From assembly GCA_004295245.1 (NCBI GenBank), contig REAR01000061.1:1-59085 (forward strand): DNA of 59,085 nt, given 5' to 3'. The DNA is from Sphingobacteriales bacterium (GTDB taxonomy: Bacteria > Bacteroidota > Bacteroidia > Chitinophagales > Chitinophagaceae). Position numbers and translations under genes: made by a program. The first letter of the stretch is position 1. Each line of letters begins with the position of its first letter. Of this stretch, positions 1-9,554 are shown in pieces. Under the pieces are notes generated by a model, which did no database searches, had not been told where the DNA came from, and worked only from the letters and a program-made list of their open reading frames with translations.

Positions 1-1098
1 ATCTCCATTCTTTGGATTATAGTTTATTTGAATGGGCAGCCAAATATCATTGGTAATACGCAATCGTATGGTACCCTCCCCGGCAAACAAGCTTTTTGTT
101 TCTCCAGCATATCCTCCCTTTAAAACATTAAAATAAGATACCGCACCTTTAAATTCCAGCAAAGACTTGCTCCGGCTGTTTCTTAATATAATCCAGTTAA
201 AGCCCCCTGAAAAATTAAATACTTGCCGGTTTAAATCGTATAATTTAACATTAGCAGTATCATCTGAAAAATCTAAAGAGGCTTTCAGGTTCAACTCAAT
301 ATTGGTCTTTTTGTTTTCAGGAATAAGGCCTTTCAAATATTGAGAGTTTAAGTTTATACCTGAAAAAAGTCGCCCATTATTAAAACTTGAAAAAGCACCT
401 TCCAAAGTTAAAAGACCTCGGTTCTCCACATACTTAGCCAAGCTACGATACTGGTCTCTTAAATAATTCCTGAATTGATCAGGTGTAAATTTTTGAAAAA
501 TTGTTCTGTTAGACTTATTTTTTAAAAGCTGTTTAAAATCTGCAGGCAGCTTTTCAATAGGTGTACGGTTTTCTTCGTCTTCATCACTAAAAAAATTCAA
601 CGCCAATCTGTAATTAGGATTTCGGGTACTGTCAGAGAAGGTTTTAGCATATTCTTCCAGTACAGATCTTTTGAGTTTTGTAAAAAAAGTATCTGTAGGA
701 GTAGAAAAATCAAAGACTGTTTTATCCCGGTTATTTACAATAGCATACTTAAAAGCAAAAGTGTTGCTTTTAAATTTATAGGAAGAATCAAAAGTTGGAG
801 AAATACTTAGAACAAGGTTTCTTGAAAATTTTTCCTTCAGGTAATTTCTATCAATCCATAGATTGGAGTCTGTTTTTGCTTTAATAGCAAAAAGCGAAGA
901 CTGAAATTTCAATGATTTTTTTTCACTTGTAATGTCATCAAATGCTAATTGAAAAAAACTGATAAGCACATCCTGGCTATTGCCGGTTTTTAAATTGGCT
1001 GCAGTTCTGATGCTATCTTTTGCATTTGATTGCGCAGCAATTTTCATTGATAAAGCCAATGAACAAAAAAACAGTAAGAGTATTTTTAAACGTATCAT
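1..1098 (-). CDS. Secreted or outer-membrane protein of unknown function (C-terminus cut by window edge)
   Basis: Reading leftward from an ATG at 1098, the frame stays open for 366 codons to the window edge, so the C-terminus is missing. The first ~23 residues (MIRLKILLLFFCSLALSMKI, then AAQ) form a typical signal peptide. The mature part is rich in Phe, Asn, Lys and Ser, with alternating hydrophobic stretches towards the visible end (for example FSGGFNWIIL), which fits a beta-rich envelope protein. I recognise no domain. It starts 9 bp after the stop of the preceding small gene, so it is probably the last visible gene of a leftward operon beginning at 2112. The reading frame is certain; the envelope location is inferred. 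Confidence 0.75.
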   Translation of the reverse strand, partial: MIRLKILLLFFCSLALSMKIAAQSNAKDSIRTAANLKTGNSQDVLISFFQLAFDDITSEKKSLKFQSSLFAIKAKTDSNLWIDRNYLKEKFSRNLVLSISPTFDSSYKFKSNTFAFKYAIVNNRDKTVFDFSTPTDTFFTKLKRSVLEEYAKTFSDSTRNPNYRLALNFFSDEDEENRTPIEKLPADFKQLLKNKSNRTIFQKFTPDQFRNYLRDQYRSLAKYVENRGLLTLEGAFSSFNNGRLFSGINLNSQYLKGLIPENKKTNIELNLKASLDFSDDTANVKLYDLNRQVFNFSGGFNWIILRNSRSKSLLEFKGAVSYFNVLKGGYAGETKSLFAGEGTIRLRITNDIWLPIQINYNPKNGD

Positions 1099-1107
1099 AA
1101 AGTAATT

Positions 1108-1380
1108 TTATAAAGTAATTTGTATGATTTTTGAAAAATTACCTTCTCTTGTAATTCTTCTTTTGGCCAGCACAGTTTCATTTTCGTCAGTAATAGTAAT
1201 GGTTGTACTCATTGAAGGACAAACACCATCACAAAGAATATCATAACTACCCGTTGGCAATAAGTACTCATAGCACTCAGACTCATCAAATTTCACTATA
1301 TGATAATCAGACATAAGTATAGTTACATAGCAATGGCCTTTGCCGCCTTTAAACTCAAGGCATAAAAATATTTTTTTCAT
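1108..1380 (-). CDS. Small hypothetical protein (90 aa)
   Basis: A short ORF starting with ATG at 1380, preceded by GGACT and an A-rich stretch. The protein is beta-rich and has no signal peptide or membrane segment; it has four cysteines in its first two thirds (residues ~7, 17, 36, 50, 54 region) and a motif-like middle, GSYDILCDGVCPSM. The shape (short strands, PTGSYDI) resembles small beta-sandwich accessory proteins, but I do not recognise the family. It lies 54 bp after the upstream membrane-protein gene and 9 bp before the secreted-protein gene, so it is probably cotranscribed. Its leader contains the 25-nt motif shared with the gene at 2112. Confidence 0.65.
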   Translation of the reverse strand: MKKIFLCLEFKGGKGHCYVTILMSDYHIVKFDESECYEYLLPTGSYDILCDGVCPSMSTTITITDENETVLAKRRITREGNFSKIIQITL

Positions 1381-1395
1381 AGTCCTTTTTTTTGC

Positions 1396-1420
1396 GCCTA
1401 CTCTTAATACCGTTTTCGGC
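1396..1420 (-). promoter_or_regulatory. Shared leader motif, copy 1
   Basis: Read on the minus strand this 25-nt stretch runs GCCGAAAACGG, TATTA, AGAGTAGGC and ends 15 nt before the ATG at 1380. A close copy (27 nt) precedes the next gene upstream. The ends GCC/GGC could pair, and both copies keep GCCGAAAA and AGAGTAGGC exactly. The function is unknown; it could be an RNA element or a protein-binding site. Confidence 0.4.
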
Positions 1421-1434
1421 TTACCGGTTTTGTA

Positions 1435-2112
1435 TTACTTAACTGCGTTACTTACTTTATTAAAAGCATACGGCACCACACCTATACCCAATGCCAACAG
1501 CACAGAAGATAAGCCAGACAACTCCGGCGCTTTATTTCCTTTTATATACTGGTACATAAAAAAACAAGAAAGGCAGAGGGCTATTACCCAGGTTAATGCA
1601 CTTGTAATAAAAGCAATATAACGGCTGCTGCTTTTAGGATACTCATTGGAGGCAGTCACTTCAATAGTGGGGGGTACAAGTGCTGTTAAAATAGCTGCTG
1701 TTGCGGGGTTATTGGCCAATGCCGTTAATTTTTCTGCGGTATACTCCGGGTTGGCAATTGTTTTCCTTGGCAAATCTGTTTCGGAGAGTGCTTCACGTAG
1801 ATTAAAACCTTTTATTTTCTTTCTGATTGCAAGTAATGTTAAAAGAAAAATCATGATGGGTGAAAAAACAAGCATCCATTGCCAGAAGTATATTTCACAA
1901 TTGGCACATTCTTTTAAATTACTACTTACAGGCAGCTTGCTGGTTGTAAGCTTCTCTTTAATTGTATCAACATCACTTTTTAAGGTTGCGGTAGTTTTTT
2001 GCAGAGATTGTATGGACTTGCCTTGTTCTTTTACAAGAGAATCTGTTTGCTGGGCTATGCCCTGAATGTTTAATAAAAGGAGTACTACAATAATTAAGTT
2101 TCGCATAAACAT
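1435..2112 (-). CDS. Membrane protein with N-terminal coiled coil, unknown function
   Basis: 225 residues. An N-terminal signal sequence or anchor (residues 1-20, ending GIAQQ) is followed by a predicted coiled coil (about 25-60, heptad-like KEQGKSIQSLQKTTATLKSD). Three hydrophobic segments follow at about 75-97 (a Trp-rich stretch with FSPIMIFLLTLL), 165-190 and 203-220. Segments two and three lie close together near the C-terminus, giving a small multi-pass membrane protein with a periplasmic coiled coil. I do not recognise the family. Two in-frame ATGs (2112 and 2106) could start it. It is the first gene of the leftward group 2112 to 1 and carries the same leader motif as the following gene. 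Confidence 0.65.
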   Translation of the reverse strand: MFMRNLIIVVLLLLNIQGIAQQTDSLVKEQGKSIQSLQKTTATLKSDVDTIKEKLTTSKLPVSSNLKECANCEIYFWQWMLVFSPIMIFLLTLLAIRKKIKGFNLREALSETDLPRKTIANPEYTAEKLTALANNPATAAILTALVPPTIEVTASNEYPKSSSRYIAFITSALTWVIALCLSCFFMYQYIKGNKAPELSGLSSVLLALGIGVVPYAFNKVSNAVK

Positions 2113-2125
2113 AGTTTTAAGGTTT

Positions 2126-2152
2126 GCCTACTCTTTATTACCCTTTTTCGGC
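2126..2152 (-). promoter_or_regulatory. Shared leader motif, copy 2
   Basis: On the minus strand this reads GCCGAAAAAGGGTAATAAAG followed by AGTAGGC, and ends 13 nt before the ATG at 2112. It matches the copy at 1396-1420 at both ends with a 2-nt length difference in the middle. Just upstream, at 2162-2181, lies an 8-bp perfect hairpin (AAATACAG, loop CATC, CTGTATTT) that may belong to the same leader. Confidence 0.4.
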
Positions 2153-2181
2153 TTCTGGGTTAAATACAGCATCCTGTATTT

Positions 2182-3007
2182 ATTTTTCGTAATAAAGATG
2201 ATTTATAACAAACACCCCCACCACCCCGCTTCCACCCTTTTTGTTACGGTGTTTTAACGGTAGGCAAGTCATGCGCCGGCAGGCAGCATTTGCTATTAAC
2301 CAGTAGCCTTAAATTATTTTTGATGTGTACTTTTTTGAGGGGGAAACAGGATTACCATGGCCTTATTTAAAGTTCTACTATTTATGGCAACCCGCAAAAC
2401 GCTTTGCTAAAACGTACTATTATTTAAAAATGGTGCTGCGGCTATTAGCATTACTGCACCACTGTTAAAGCGGGATGCCACTAAAATGTTTATTTGTATT
2501 GTGTGGTACAAGTGTGCGACGCAACCACTGCTGCATAGCATTACTACTGCTGATTACCCACTAAAAAAATGTAAAAACCGCCACCAGCAAGGGTTGTAAA
2601 CTATCAATCAAACCACCCAATTTTTATGGTAATTTTGTTTTGCACGGGCTTTGTGGATTACGGCCTAAGGCTGGTGCTAAAAATTATAAAATTGTGGAAA
2701 GAAGGCAGAATGACTGGGGATAAGCCATTATTGTGCGTGAATAAGCTGTTGATGACACCTTGATAAATATTAGCTGAAAAAACTGATTTTTAATTGCCGC
2801 GGCGGGTTTATATTCGTCGCCTGACCCACGGGATAATATTCAGTTCACAGTTCGGTAACAATCACGCAACATAAGGCTGAGCAATACCCCCCGCAGTCAT
2901 TGGTTGGAAAAATATCCAAATCACTGGCATGGCAGTATATGGCCATCCCTGCCTAAGAAAAACCACAACAAACCAATGCTATTAACCCTTTTGAGTGTTT
3001 GCTAACA
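2182..3007. other. Long intergenic region without a gene
   Basis: Over 800 bp between divergent genes. It holds one right-arm copy of the dispersed TTGCGWCGCA repeat at 2512-2525, with a flank resembling the usual outer end (CTGCTGATTACCC, ~2548-2560). Short GC-rich patches occur (2265-2290, 2800-2840). I see no ORF with coding character, no tRNA and no clear structured RNA. Its second half presumably holds the dnaB promoter, which I could not place. Confidence 0.5.
2512..2560 (-). repeat. Dispersed TTGCGWCGCA repeat, solo right arm
   Basis: GTGTGCGACGCAAC at 2512-2525, preceded by ACAA and followed within 35 bp by CTGCTGATTACCC, which resembles the right outer end of the family. No clear left arm is seen upstream, so this is a solo or decayed element. 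Confidence 0.6.
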
Positions 3008-4591
3008 ATGGATATTACAAATCTTAATAAAGACAGAAAAAACCGCCGCAAAAATTCTTCGCTCGATATGAGCACGATGGTATATGGTAAAGTACCCCCG
3101 CAGGCTAAAGACCTGGAAGAAGCGGTGCTGGGTGCCATTATGCTGGAGAAAACAGCTTTTGATACCGTTATTGAAATTTTAAAGCCACAGTGCTTTTATG
3201 TGGATGCACACCAGCGCATTTTTAACTGCATGCAAAGCCTGCAGCAAAAAAACCAGCCCATAGATATTTTAACGGTGGTAGAAGAATTAAAAAGCCACAA
3301 TGAGCTGGATATGGTAGGCGGCCCCTATGCCGTTACTCGCCTTACCAATGCGGTAGTAAGTGCGGCTAATATTGAAGCACATGCCCGTATTATTCTGCAA
3401 AAATTTATTCAGCGGGAGCTGATTCGCATCAGCGGAGAAATCATCAGCGATAGTTATGAAGACAGTACCGATGTGTTTGATTTGTTAGATGAAGCAGAAA
3501 GCAAACTGTTTGAAATTACCAATAACCACCTGCGCAAAAACTTTGATAAGATTGATGACGTATTGGTAAGAACTGTGGCCCGTATTGAAGACCTGCGCCA
3601 TAAAAACGAAGATATTTCTGGTGTGCCCAGTGGCTTCCCTTCTTTAGACCGTGTTACCTATGGCTGGCAAAACACCGACCTTATTATTTTAGCGGCCCGC
3701 CCTGCTGTGGGTAAAACCGCGTTTGCATTAAACCTGGCCCGCAATGCAGCATTAAGCCCTAACAAACCAACACCGGTTGCGGTGTTTAGTTTAGAAATGG
3801 GTGCTGGCCAGTTGGTGCAACGTATATTAAGTGCCGAAAGCGAAATATGGCTGGAGAAAATAAGCCGTGGTAAATTAGAAGAACATGAAATGAAACAACT
3901 GTATGCCAAAGGCATTCAGCGATTAAGCGAAGCACCAATATTTATTGACGATACTGCAGCCCTCAATATTTTTGAACTGCGTGCCAAATGCCGACGCTTA
4001 AAAAACAAACACAATATTGGTTTAATCATAATAGACTACTTACAATTAATGAGCGGCAGCGGCGATAGAAACAGCAACCGAGAGCAGGAGATCAGCAGCA
4101 TCAGCCGTAACTTAAAAGGGCTGGCAAAAGAATTACAAGTGCCCATTATTGCACTTAGCCAGTTAAGCCGTGCGGTAGAAACCCGTAAAGAAAGCAATAA
4201 GATGCCGCAGCTGAGCGATCTTAGAGAATCGGGTGCAATTGAGCAGGATGCAGACATGGTAATGTTTATTTACCGCCCTGAGTATTACGACATCAATCAA
4301 AACGAAATGGGCGAAGCCGTAAAAGGAGAAACTCATATACGCATAGCCAAACACCGTAATGGTAGTTTAGAAACTATTAAGCTGCGAGCCTTACTACATA
4401 TTCAAAAGTTTGTAGAAATGGATGGAGACGATTTTGGCGGTGGCTTTAATAATGGCGGTGGTGGCGGCAACTGGCGCCCTGTGCCCACCGGAGATATACC
4501 CGAAGGAAATAGTGGTGCAAAATTATATATGCAAGCCGGCAGCAAAATGAACGATATGCCATTTGGCGATGAAGAAGACGCTCCGTTTTAA
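3008..4591 (+). CDS. dnaB: Replicative DNA helicase DnaB
   Basis: The hexameric helicase that unwinds DNA at the replication fork and contacts DnaG primase. The 527-residue protein has the N-terminal DnaB domain (about residues 30-135, PPQAKDLEEAVLGAIM), a linker, and the RecA-like C-terminal domain. Visible motifs are Walker A ARPAVGKTAF (~230), the EMG motif of H1a (~256), IIDYLQLMSG (~340) and LSQLSRAVETR (~382). The tail is glycine-rich (FGGGFNNGGGGGN) followed by an acidic end. The length is normal and no intein interrupts the conserved motifs. I chose ATG 3008; a TTG three codons upstream is the alternative. A repeat arm and a hairpin follow in the convergent gap. Confidence 0.97.
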   Translation: MDITNLNKDRKNRRKNSSLDMSTMVYGKVPPQAKDLEEAVLGAIMLEKTAFDTVIEILKPQCFYVDAHQRIFNCMQSLQQKNQPIDILTVVEELKSHNELDMVGGPYAVTRLTNAVVSAANIEAHARIILQKFIQRELIRISGEIISDSYEDSTDVFDLLDEAESKLFEITNNHLRKNFDKIDDVLVRTVARIEDLRHKNEDISGVPSGFPSLDRVTYGWQNTDLIILAARPAVGKTAFALNLARNAALSPNKPTPVAVFSLEMGAGQLVQRILSAESEIWLEKISRGKLEEHEMKQLYAKGIQRLSEAPIFIDDTAALNIFELRAKCRRLKNKHNIGLIIIDYLQLMSGSGDRNSNREQEISSISRNLKGLAKELQVPIIALSQLSRAVETRKESNKMPQLSDLRESGAIEQDADMVMFIYRPEYYDINQNEMGEAVKGETHIRIAKHRNGSLETIKLRALLHIQKFVEMDGDDFGGGFNNGGGGGNWRPVPTGDIPEGNSGAKLYMQAGSKMNDMPFGDEEDAPF

Positions 4592-4646
4592 TTTGAAAAT
4601 GGTTCCGGCTTTTTATATTGCACAGCAGTAATAACTTTTTATTTTT

Positions 4647-4694
4647 TGTAACCAGCCCTAATAATTCTGTTCAGCAGTGGTTGCGTCGCACACT
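4647..4694 (+). repeat. Dispersed repeat, solo left arm
   Basis: TTTTTTGTAACCAGC marks the left outer end (about 4643-4657) and TTGCGTCGCACACT the inner core (4681-4694), with TTCAGCAGTGG between them. No opposing right arm follows before the histidine kinase gene. Confidence 0.7.
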
Positions 4695-4740
4695 GAGACA
4701 GTAACATAAAACCCAACAAAAAGCAATAGCATACTATTAT

Positions 4741-4770
4741 AATGGCAGCAGGAGTATACCTGCTGCCATT
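4741..4770. terminator. Strong hairpin between convergent dnaB and histidine kinase
   Basis: A perfect 12-bp stem, AATGGCAGCAGG (4741-4752) with CCTGCTGCCATT (4759-4770), loop AGTATA. Neither side has a classical T-run, so termination is inferred from its position between two convergent 3' ends. Confidence 0.5.
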
Positions 4771-4840
4771 CTCTGTTCTCTACTATTTTCAATACATAAA
4801 TGATGTTCTTCCACCTGCAACTTATAACCTGCCAACGCTG

Positions 4841-6184
4841 CTATCCTTCTTTTTGCAATAGCATATCAATGGTAAATACCGTACCACGGCCCAGCATACT
4901 ATCTACTTTAATTTTTCCTTCGTGGGCATCTATCATGGTTTTAACATAGCTCAATCCAAGTCCAAACCCCTTTACGTTGTGTATGTTGCCGGTATGTGCC
5001 CGGTAAAATTTTTCAAAAATGCGTTTTTGAGTTTCCTTACTCATACCAATGCCATTGTCTTCCAGCCGTATAGTAATATATTTACCAGACGATGAAGTGC
5101 TTAATTTTAAATGTAGTTGCTCTTTTGAGTATTTTACGGCATTGTCCATAAGGTTAGCCACCAGGTTGGTAAAATGTACTTCATCAGCAGCAATCAAATC
5201 GTTTTTAGCATTCAGCTGTAAATCTAATGTGGCTTGCTTTTCATTTAGCTGCAACTGAAAATTATCCAAAATGCCTTCAATTACTGCATGCACCTGTACG
5301 GGTTTTTTATTCAGCTGTATTTCCTGCTTATCCATTAAAGCAGCCTGTAAAATGGTTTCTACCTGTTTGTTCATCCGCTTGTTTTCTTCTTTAATAATAC
5401 CGCTGAAATAGTGCAACTTCTCTTTATTGCCTTGTACTTTTTCATTGCGCATAGCATCTACCGCCAGCGATATGGTAGCCAAGGGCGTTTTCAACTCATG
5501 CGTCATATTATTAATAAAGTCGTTTTTTATTTCGCTTAGTTTTTTCTGGCGCAGCAATGCAGTAAGCGTAACATAAAATGCCGTGCAAAGAATGAGCGTA
5601 AAGAAAATAGCGCCAATAATCATCCACCGCAATTGAGCAAGTACAATGTTTTTAACATTGGGTACCACCACAATCATTCGCTCTTCGGGTACCAGGCTTT
5701 CAAAATCGCTGCCACTGGGCACCTGCAATAAATATACAAAGCGCCTGTTTTGCACTGTATCATCAACTTCGTTTAAAAAATTTTTTGATTTTAACTCGTA
5801 GCTAAAAAAAGTAAGGCTGCTGGTAACAGCAAACTCAAACTTGGTGTCTTTAATATTGTTTTCATTAAAGGCTTTGCGCAGTTTTTCTTCAATTTCAAAA
5901 GAGGTAAAATTTTTGGCTATGGTAGAGGGCTTCATCAGTTCATTCATCAGCTGGTCGCTGGGCATCATAAACCCGGGGCGAAAGCCCTGCTTTTTGATAT
6001 TGGGCAAAGCAAACTTTTGCTCCATTAATTCTTCGCCCACTTTATCCATTGCTTTAATAACATGCTCACTCAGTTGTTCTTCTTTTACCACCAGCATGGT
6101 ACGTATCCACGATACCTGAATGAATATGATGCCAATGAGTGAAGCTGTAATTAAAACAATAATAACTGGTAGAATTCTCTTCAT
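4841..6184 (-). CDS. Membrane sensor histidine kinase (orphan)
   Basis: A two-component sensor kinase that autophosphorylates on a His and passes phosphate to an unlinked response regulator. Of its 447 residues, a membrane segment (~4-24), a periplasmic sensor region (~25-185) and a second membrane segment (~188-212) come first. HisKA follows with the H-box NNMTHELKTPLATISLA (phosphoacceptor His ~229), then HATPase_c with the N-box NLMDNAVKYS (~345), the G1 box DNGIGM, the F-box FEKFYR and the G2 box GFGLGLSYV. No response regulator adjoins it, so the ligand and output are unknown. A clear promoter (TTTG-N18-TATTTTTG) ends only 4 nt before the ATG, predicting a leaderless mRNA. Confidence 0.93.
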   Translation of the reverse strand: MKRILPVIIVLITASLIGIIFIQVSWIRTMLVVKEEQLSEHVIKAMDKVGEELMEQKFALPNIKKQGFRPGFMMPSDQLMNELMKPSTIAKNFTSFEIEEKLRKAFNENNIKDTKFEFAVTSSLTFFSYELKSKNFLNEVDDTVQNRRFVYLLQVPSGSDFESLVPEERMIVVVPNVKNIVLAQLRWMIIGAIFFTLILCTAFYVTLTALLRQKKLSEIKNDFINNMTHELKTPLATISLAVDAMRNEKVQGNKEKLHYFSGIIKEENKRMNKQVETILQAALMDKQEIQLNKKPVQVHAVIEGILDNFQLQLNEKQATLDLQLNAKNDLIAADEVHFTNLVANLMDNAVKYSKEQLHLKLSTSSSGKYITIRLEDNGIGMSKETQKRIFEKFYRAHTGNIHNVKGFGLGLSYVKTMIDAHEGKIKVDSMLGRGTVFTIDMLLQKEG

Positions 6185-6188
6185 TCGT

Positions 6189-6218
6189 CAAAAATAGTTT
6201 ACCATGGCGGCTTTCAAA
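6189..6218 (-). promoter_or_regulatory. Bacteroidota-type promoter of the histidine kinase
   Basis: On the minus strand: -33 TTTG (6218-6215), an 18-nt spacer, and -7 TATTTTTG (6196-6189), then ACGA and the ATG. This matches the known Bacteroidota consensus (TTTG / TAnnTTTG) closely. Confidence 0.65.
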
Positions 6219-6330
6219 GAATTTACCCGGCAGAGCTTGGTTTTTTTAACGAAGTTTTACCGCCTTTTCTTGAGTGGCCGACACATAAAAGAAATACAAT
6301 TCTTAAAAATTATTGGCTAATTTAGAATAA

Positions 6331-6882
6331 ATGATTGAACCTGCACCCGGCATATTATTAATTGCAGATCCGTTTCTAAAAGATCCTAATTTTTTAAGAA
6401 GCGTGGTGCTGTTGTGTGAACATGAGCCAGTGGGCAGTTTTGGATTTGTATTAAACCGACAATACCTGCATACACTGGATGAACTGGTAACCACGGCCGA
6501 CGATTTAAAGCTGCCTGTTTTTTATGGCGGACCTGTACAAAAAGATACGATTCACTTTCTACATCAATACCCACAGCAAATACCTGATAGTAATGAAATA
6601 TTGAAAGGGGTATATTGGGGGGGCGATTTTGAAACTGCTGTAACCTTGCTGCGCAATGGTGATATACTGCCTGAAAAAATTCGTTTTTATATTGGTTACA
6701 GCGGCTGGAGTGAGGGGCAGCTACATGAAGAACTAAAAGAAAAAACATGGCTCACTGCGGCTGCAAAATCTAAACTTATATTTCATAACGATGTAAACGA
6801 GATCTGGAAGGATGCCATACGATTGCTGGGCAGCGATTTTGAGCCCATTATTAACTACCCCATTGACCCGCAACTGAACTAA
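6331..6882 (+). CDS. YqgE/AlgH family protein (UPF0301)
   Basis: 183 residues, a full-length member of the YqgE/AlgH family, recognised from the N-terminal PAPGILLIADPFLKDPNF, then RSVVLLCEHEPVGSFGFVLN and the central FYGGPV and IRFYIGYSGWSEGQL motifs. The family is widespread but its biochemical role is not settled; it is a soluble alpha/beta protein. The gene is divergent from the histidine kinase and convergent with atpC; the weak TAATTTAG box 6 nt before its ATG may be a promoter. The family call is secure and the function unknown. Confidence 0.93.
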   Translation: MIEPAPGILLIADPFLKDPNFLRSVVLLCEHEPVGSFGFVLNRQYLHTLDELVTTADDLKLPVFYGGPVQKDTIHFLHQYPQQIPDSNEILKGVYWGGDFETAVTLLRNGDILPEKIRFYIGYSGWSEGQLHEELKEKTWLTAAAKSKLIFHNDVNEIWKDAIRLLGSDFEPIINYPIDPQLN

Positions 6883-6887
6883 TAAAA

Positions 6888-6911
6888 AACCCCCAACCGT
6901 AGTTGAGGGTT
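6888..6911 (-). terminator. Terminator of atpD-atpC
   Basis: The stem AACCCCCAAC (6888-6897) pairs with GTTGAGGGTT (6902-6911), with one mismatch and loop CGTA. On the minus strand the hairpin is followed by TTTTTTATT, so it ends the atpDC transcript. It lies just after yqgE and may act in both directions. Confidence 0.75.
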
Positions 6912-7016
6912 CACTAATTTTTCATTGATGGTGGACCGGGGTTTATAGTAATACTGGTCTTAAATGGTTGTAGATTTTCCCCGGATAGTAGATTGGTATT
7001 TGAGGTTGCGGCTCTT

Positions 7017-7277
7017 TTATTCAGCTGCAGCAGCGCCTTCTACCAATACGGTAACCTTGTTGTTTAATACTTCTACAAATCCACCTTGTATAGTATATGC
7101 AGCCACTTCTTTAAGGGCCTTATCTTTTAATACTTTTAATTTACCTGCCTTTAATGCACTTACCATGGGTGCATGTTTATCCAGCACTTCAAAACTACCG
7201 CCAATGCCTGGCAACTGAACGCCAAACACACTATCGCTGAATATTTTTTTTTCAGGTGTTAATATTTCTAATTCCAT
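7017..7277 (-). CDS. atpC: F1 ATP synthase epsilon subunit, short form
   Basis: The epsilon subunit of the F1 rotor stalk at the inner membrane. Starting at ATG 7277 the protein is 86 residues (MELEILTPEKKIF, then LPGIGGSFEVLDKHAPMVS and YTIQGGFVEVLNNKVTVLVE). This is only the N-terminal beta-sandwich domain; the C-terminal helical hairpin that regulates ATP hydrolysis in proteobacterial epsilon is absent, a form common in this phylum. An upstream in-frame start would add 14 residues without similarity to the family, so I prefer 7277. It follows atpD in the same direction; the 148-bp gap contains a dispersed repeat arm. Confidence 0.92.
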   Translation of the reverse strand: MELEILTPEKKIFSDSVFGVQLPGIGGSFEVLDKHAPMVSALKAGKLKVLKDKALKEVAAYTIQGGFVEVLNNKVTVLVEGAAAAE

Positions 7278-7314
7278 AATTTGAAAATTAAGCCATTTGA
7301 AAATTTGAAAATGC

Positions 7315-7360
7315 TGCATTGTGTTCTATTGCTGAAGTGTGCGACGCAACAATGTTGATT
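7315..7360 (-). repeat. Dispersed repeat arm inside the atpD-atpC operon
   Basis: GTGTGCGACGCAAC at 7337-7350, preceded by TTGCTGAA and followed by AATGTTG. Only the right-arm type is present. It sits between the atpD stop and the atpC start and should be transcribed with them. Confidence 0.65.
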
Positions 7361-7425
7361 ATTTAATTGCAGCTGAGTGCAAAAAACAATTCAAAAAAAA
7401 GCCTGCGTAACTTCTCATTCTCAAA

Positions 7426-8985
<1,560 letters not shown>

Positions 8986-9122
8986 TTAAAAAAAGGCCCT
9001 TTTAAAATCTTGGGTAGGTTTTTTTATACCTGCAAGGGCTTTTAGGCTAACCGCTTTAAAATGTGGAGAATACCCGGTTTTTTACTGCTATTTTAGTTTA
9101 ACTTAGAACAAAATAAACCATT

Positions 9123-9500
9123 ATGACTGACCAAAACACTGAAAAATTTTTGGGAACGCAGGAACAACCCGCCACCCCGCCCACGCAAGATGAGAAAACG
9201 ATGGGTATGCTCAGCCATTTGCTGGCTATTATTTTCCCCATATTGGCACCGCTTATTATTTACCTGGTAAAGAAAGACGAGTCAGACTTTGTTAAGAAAA
9301 ACGCAGCAGAGTCGCTTAATTTTCAAATTACATCTATCATTGTTTGGATTGTAGGTTTTATTACGATGATTATTTTAGTGGGTTTTTTAATTCTAGCGCT
9401 CTGGGGTCTGGTTTCTTTGATATTAATTGTAGTGGCCACCATAAGATCCAGTGAGGGCAAAATTTACCGCTACCCTATCAATATCCGCTTAATTAAATAA
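9123..9500 (+). CDS. DUF4870 (Tic20-like) membrane protein
   Basis: 125 residues. A hydrophilic N-terminal tail rich in Pro, Thr and Gln (1-25) is followed by the DUF4870 signature KTMGMLSHLLAIIFPILAPL, then VKKDESDFVKKNAAESLNFQ and two further hydrophobic segments (about 62-85 and 88-108) ending in the basic RLIK tail. That makes three or four membrane spans. Family members are small membrane proteins of unknown function. A perfect palindromic terminator separates it from the convergent GNAT gene. Confidence 0.88.
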   Translation: MTDQNTEKFLGTQEQPATPPTQDEKTMGMLSHLLAIIFPILAPLIIYLVKKDESDFVKKNAAESLNFQITSIIVWIVGFITMIILVGFLILALWGLVSLILIVVATIRSSEGKIYRYPINIRLIK

Positions 9501-9504
9501 TGCA

Positions 9505-9543
9505 TTAATAAGAACGGCTGCCTTTGGCAGCCGTTCTTATTAA
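9505..9543. terminator. Bidirectional terminator, perfect 18-bp stem
   Basis: The arms 9505-9522 and 9526-9543 are perfectly complementary around a TTT loop (core GAACGGCTGCC/GGCAGCCGTTC), flanked by A/T. It serves both the DUF4870 gene and the convergent GNAT gene. Confidence 0.85.
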
Positions 9544-9554
9544 TTGTTATCTTT

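Noticed and set aside
2182-3007. A hidden small gene or remnant in the long gap before dnaB
   Set aside because: Frames are short and of non-coding character; only one repeat arm could be supported.
3008-4591. A possible intein or inserted domain in dnaB
   Set aside because: The length and spacing of helicase motifs are normal.
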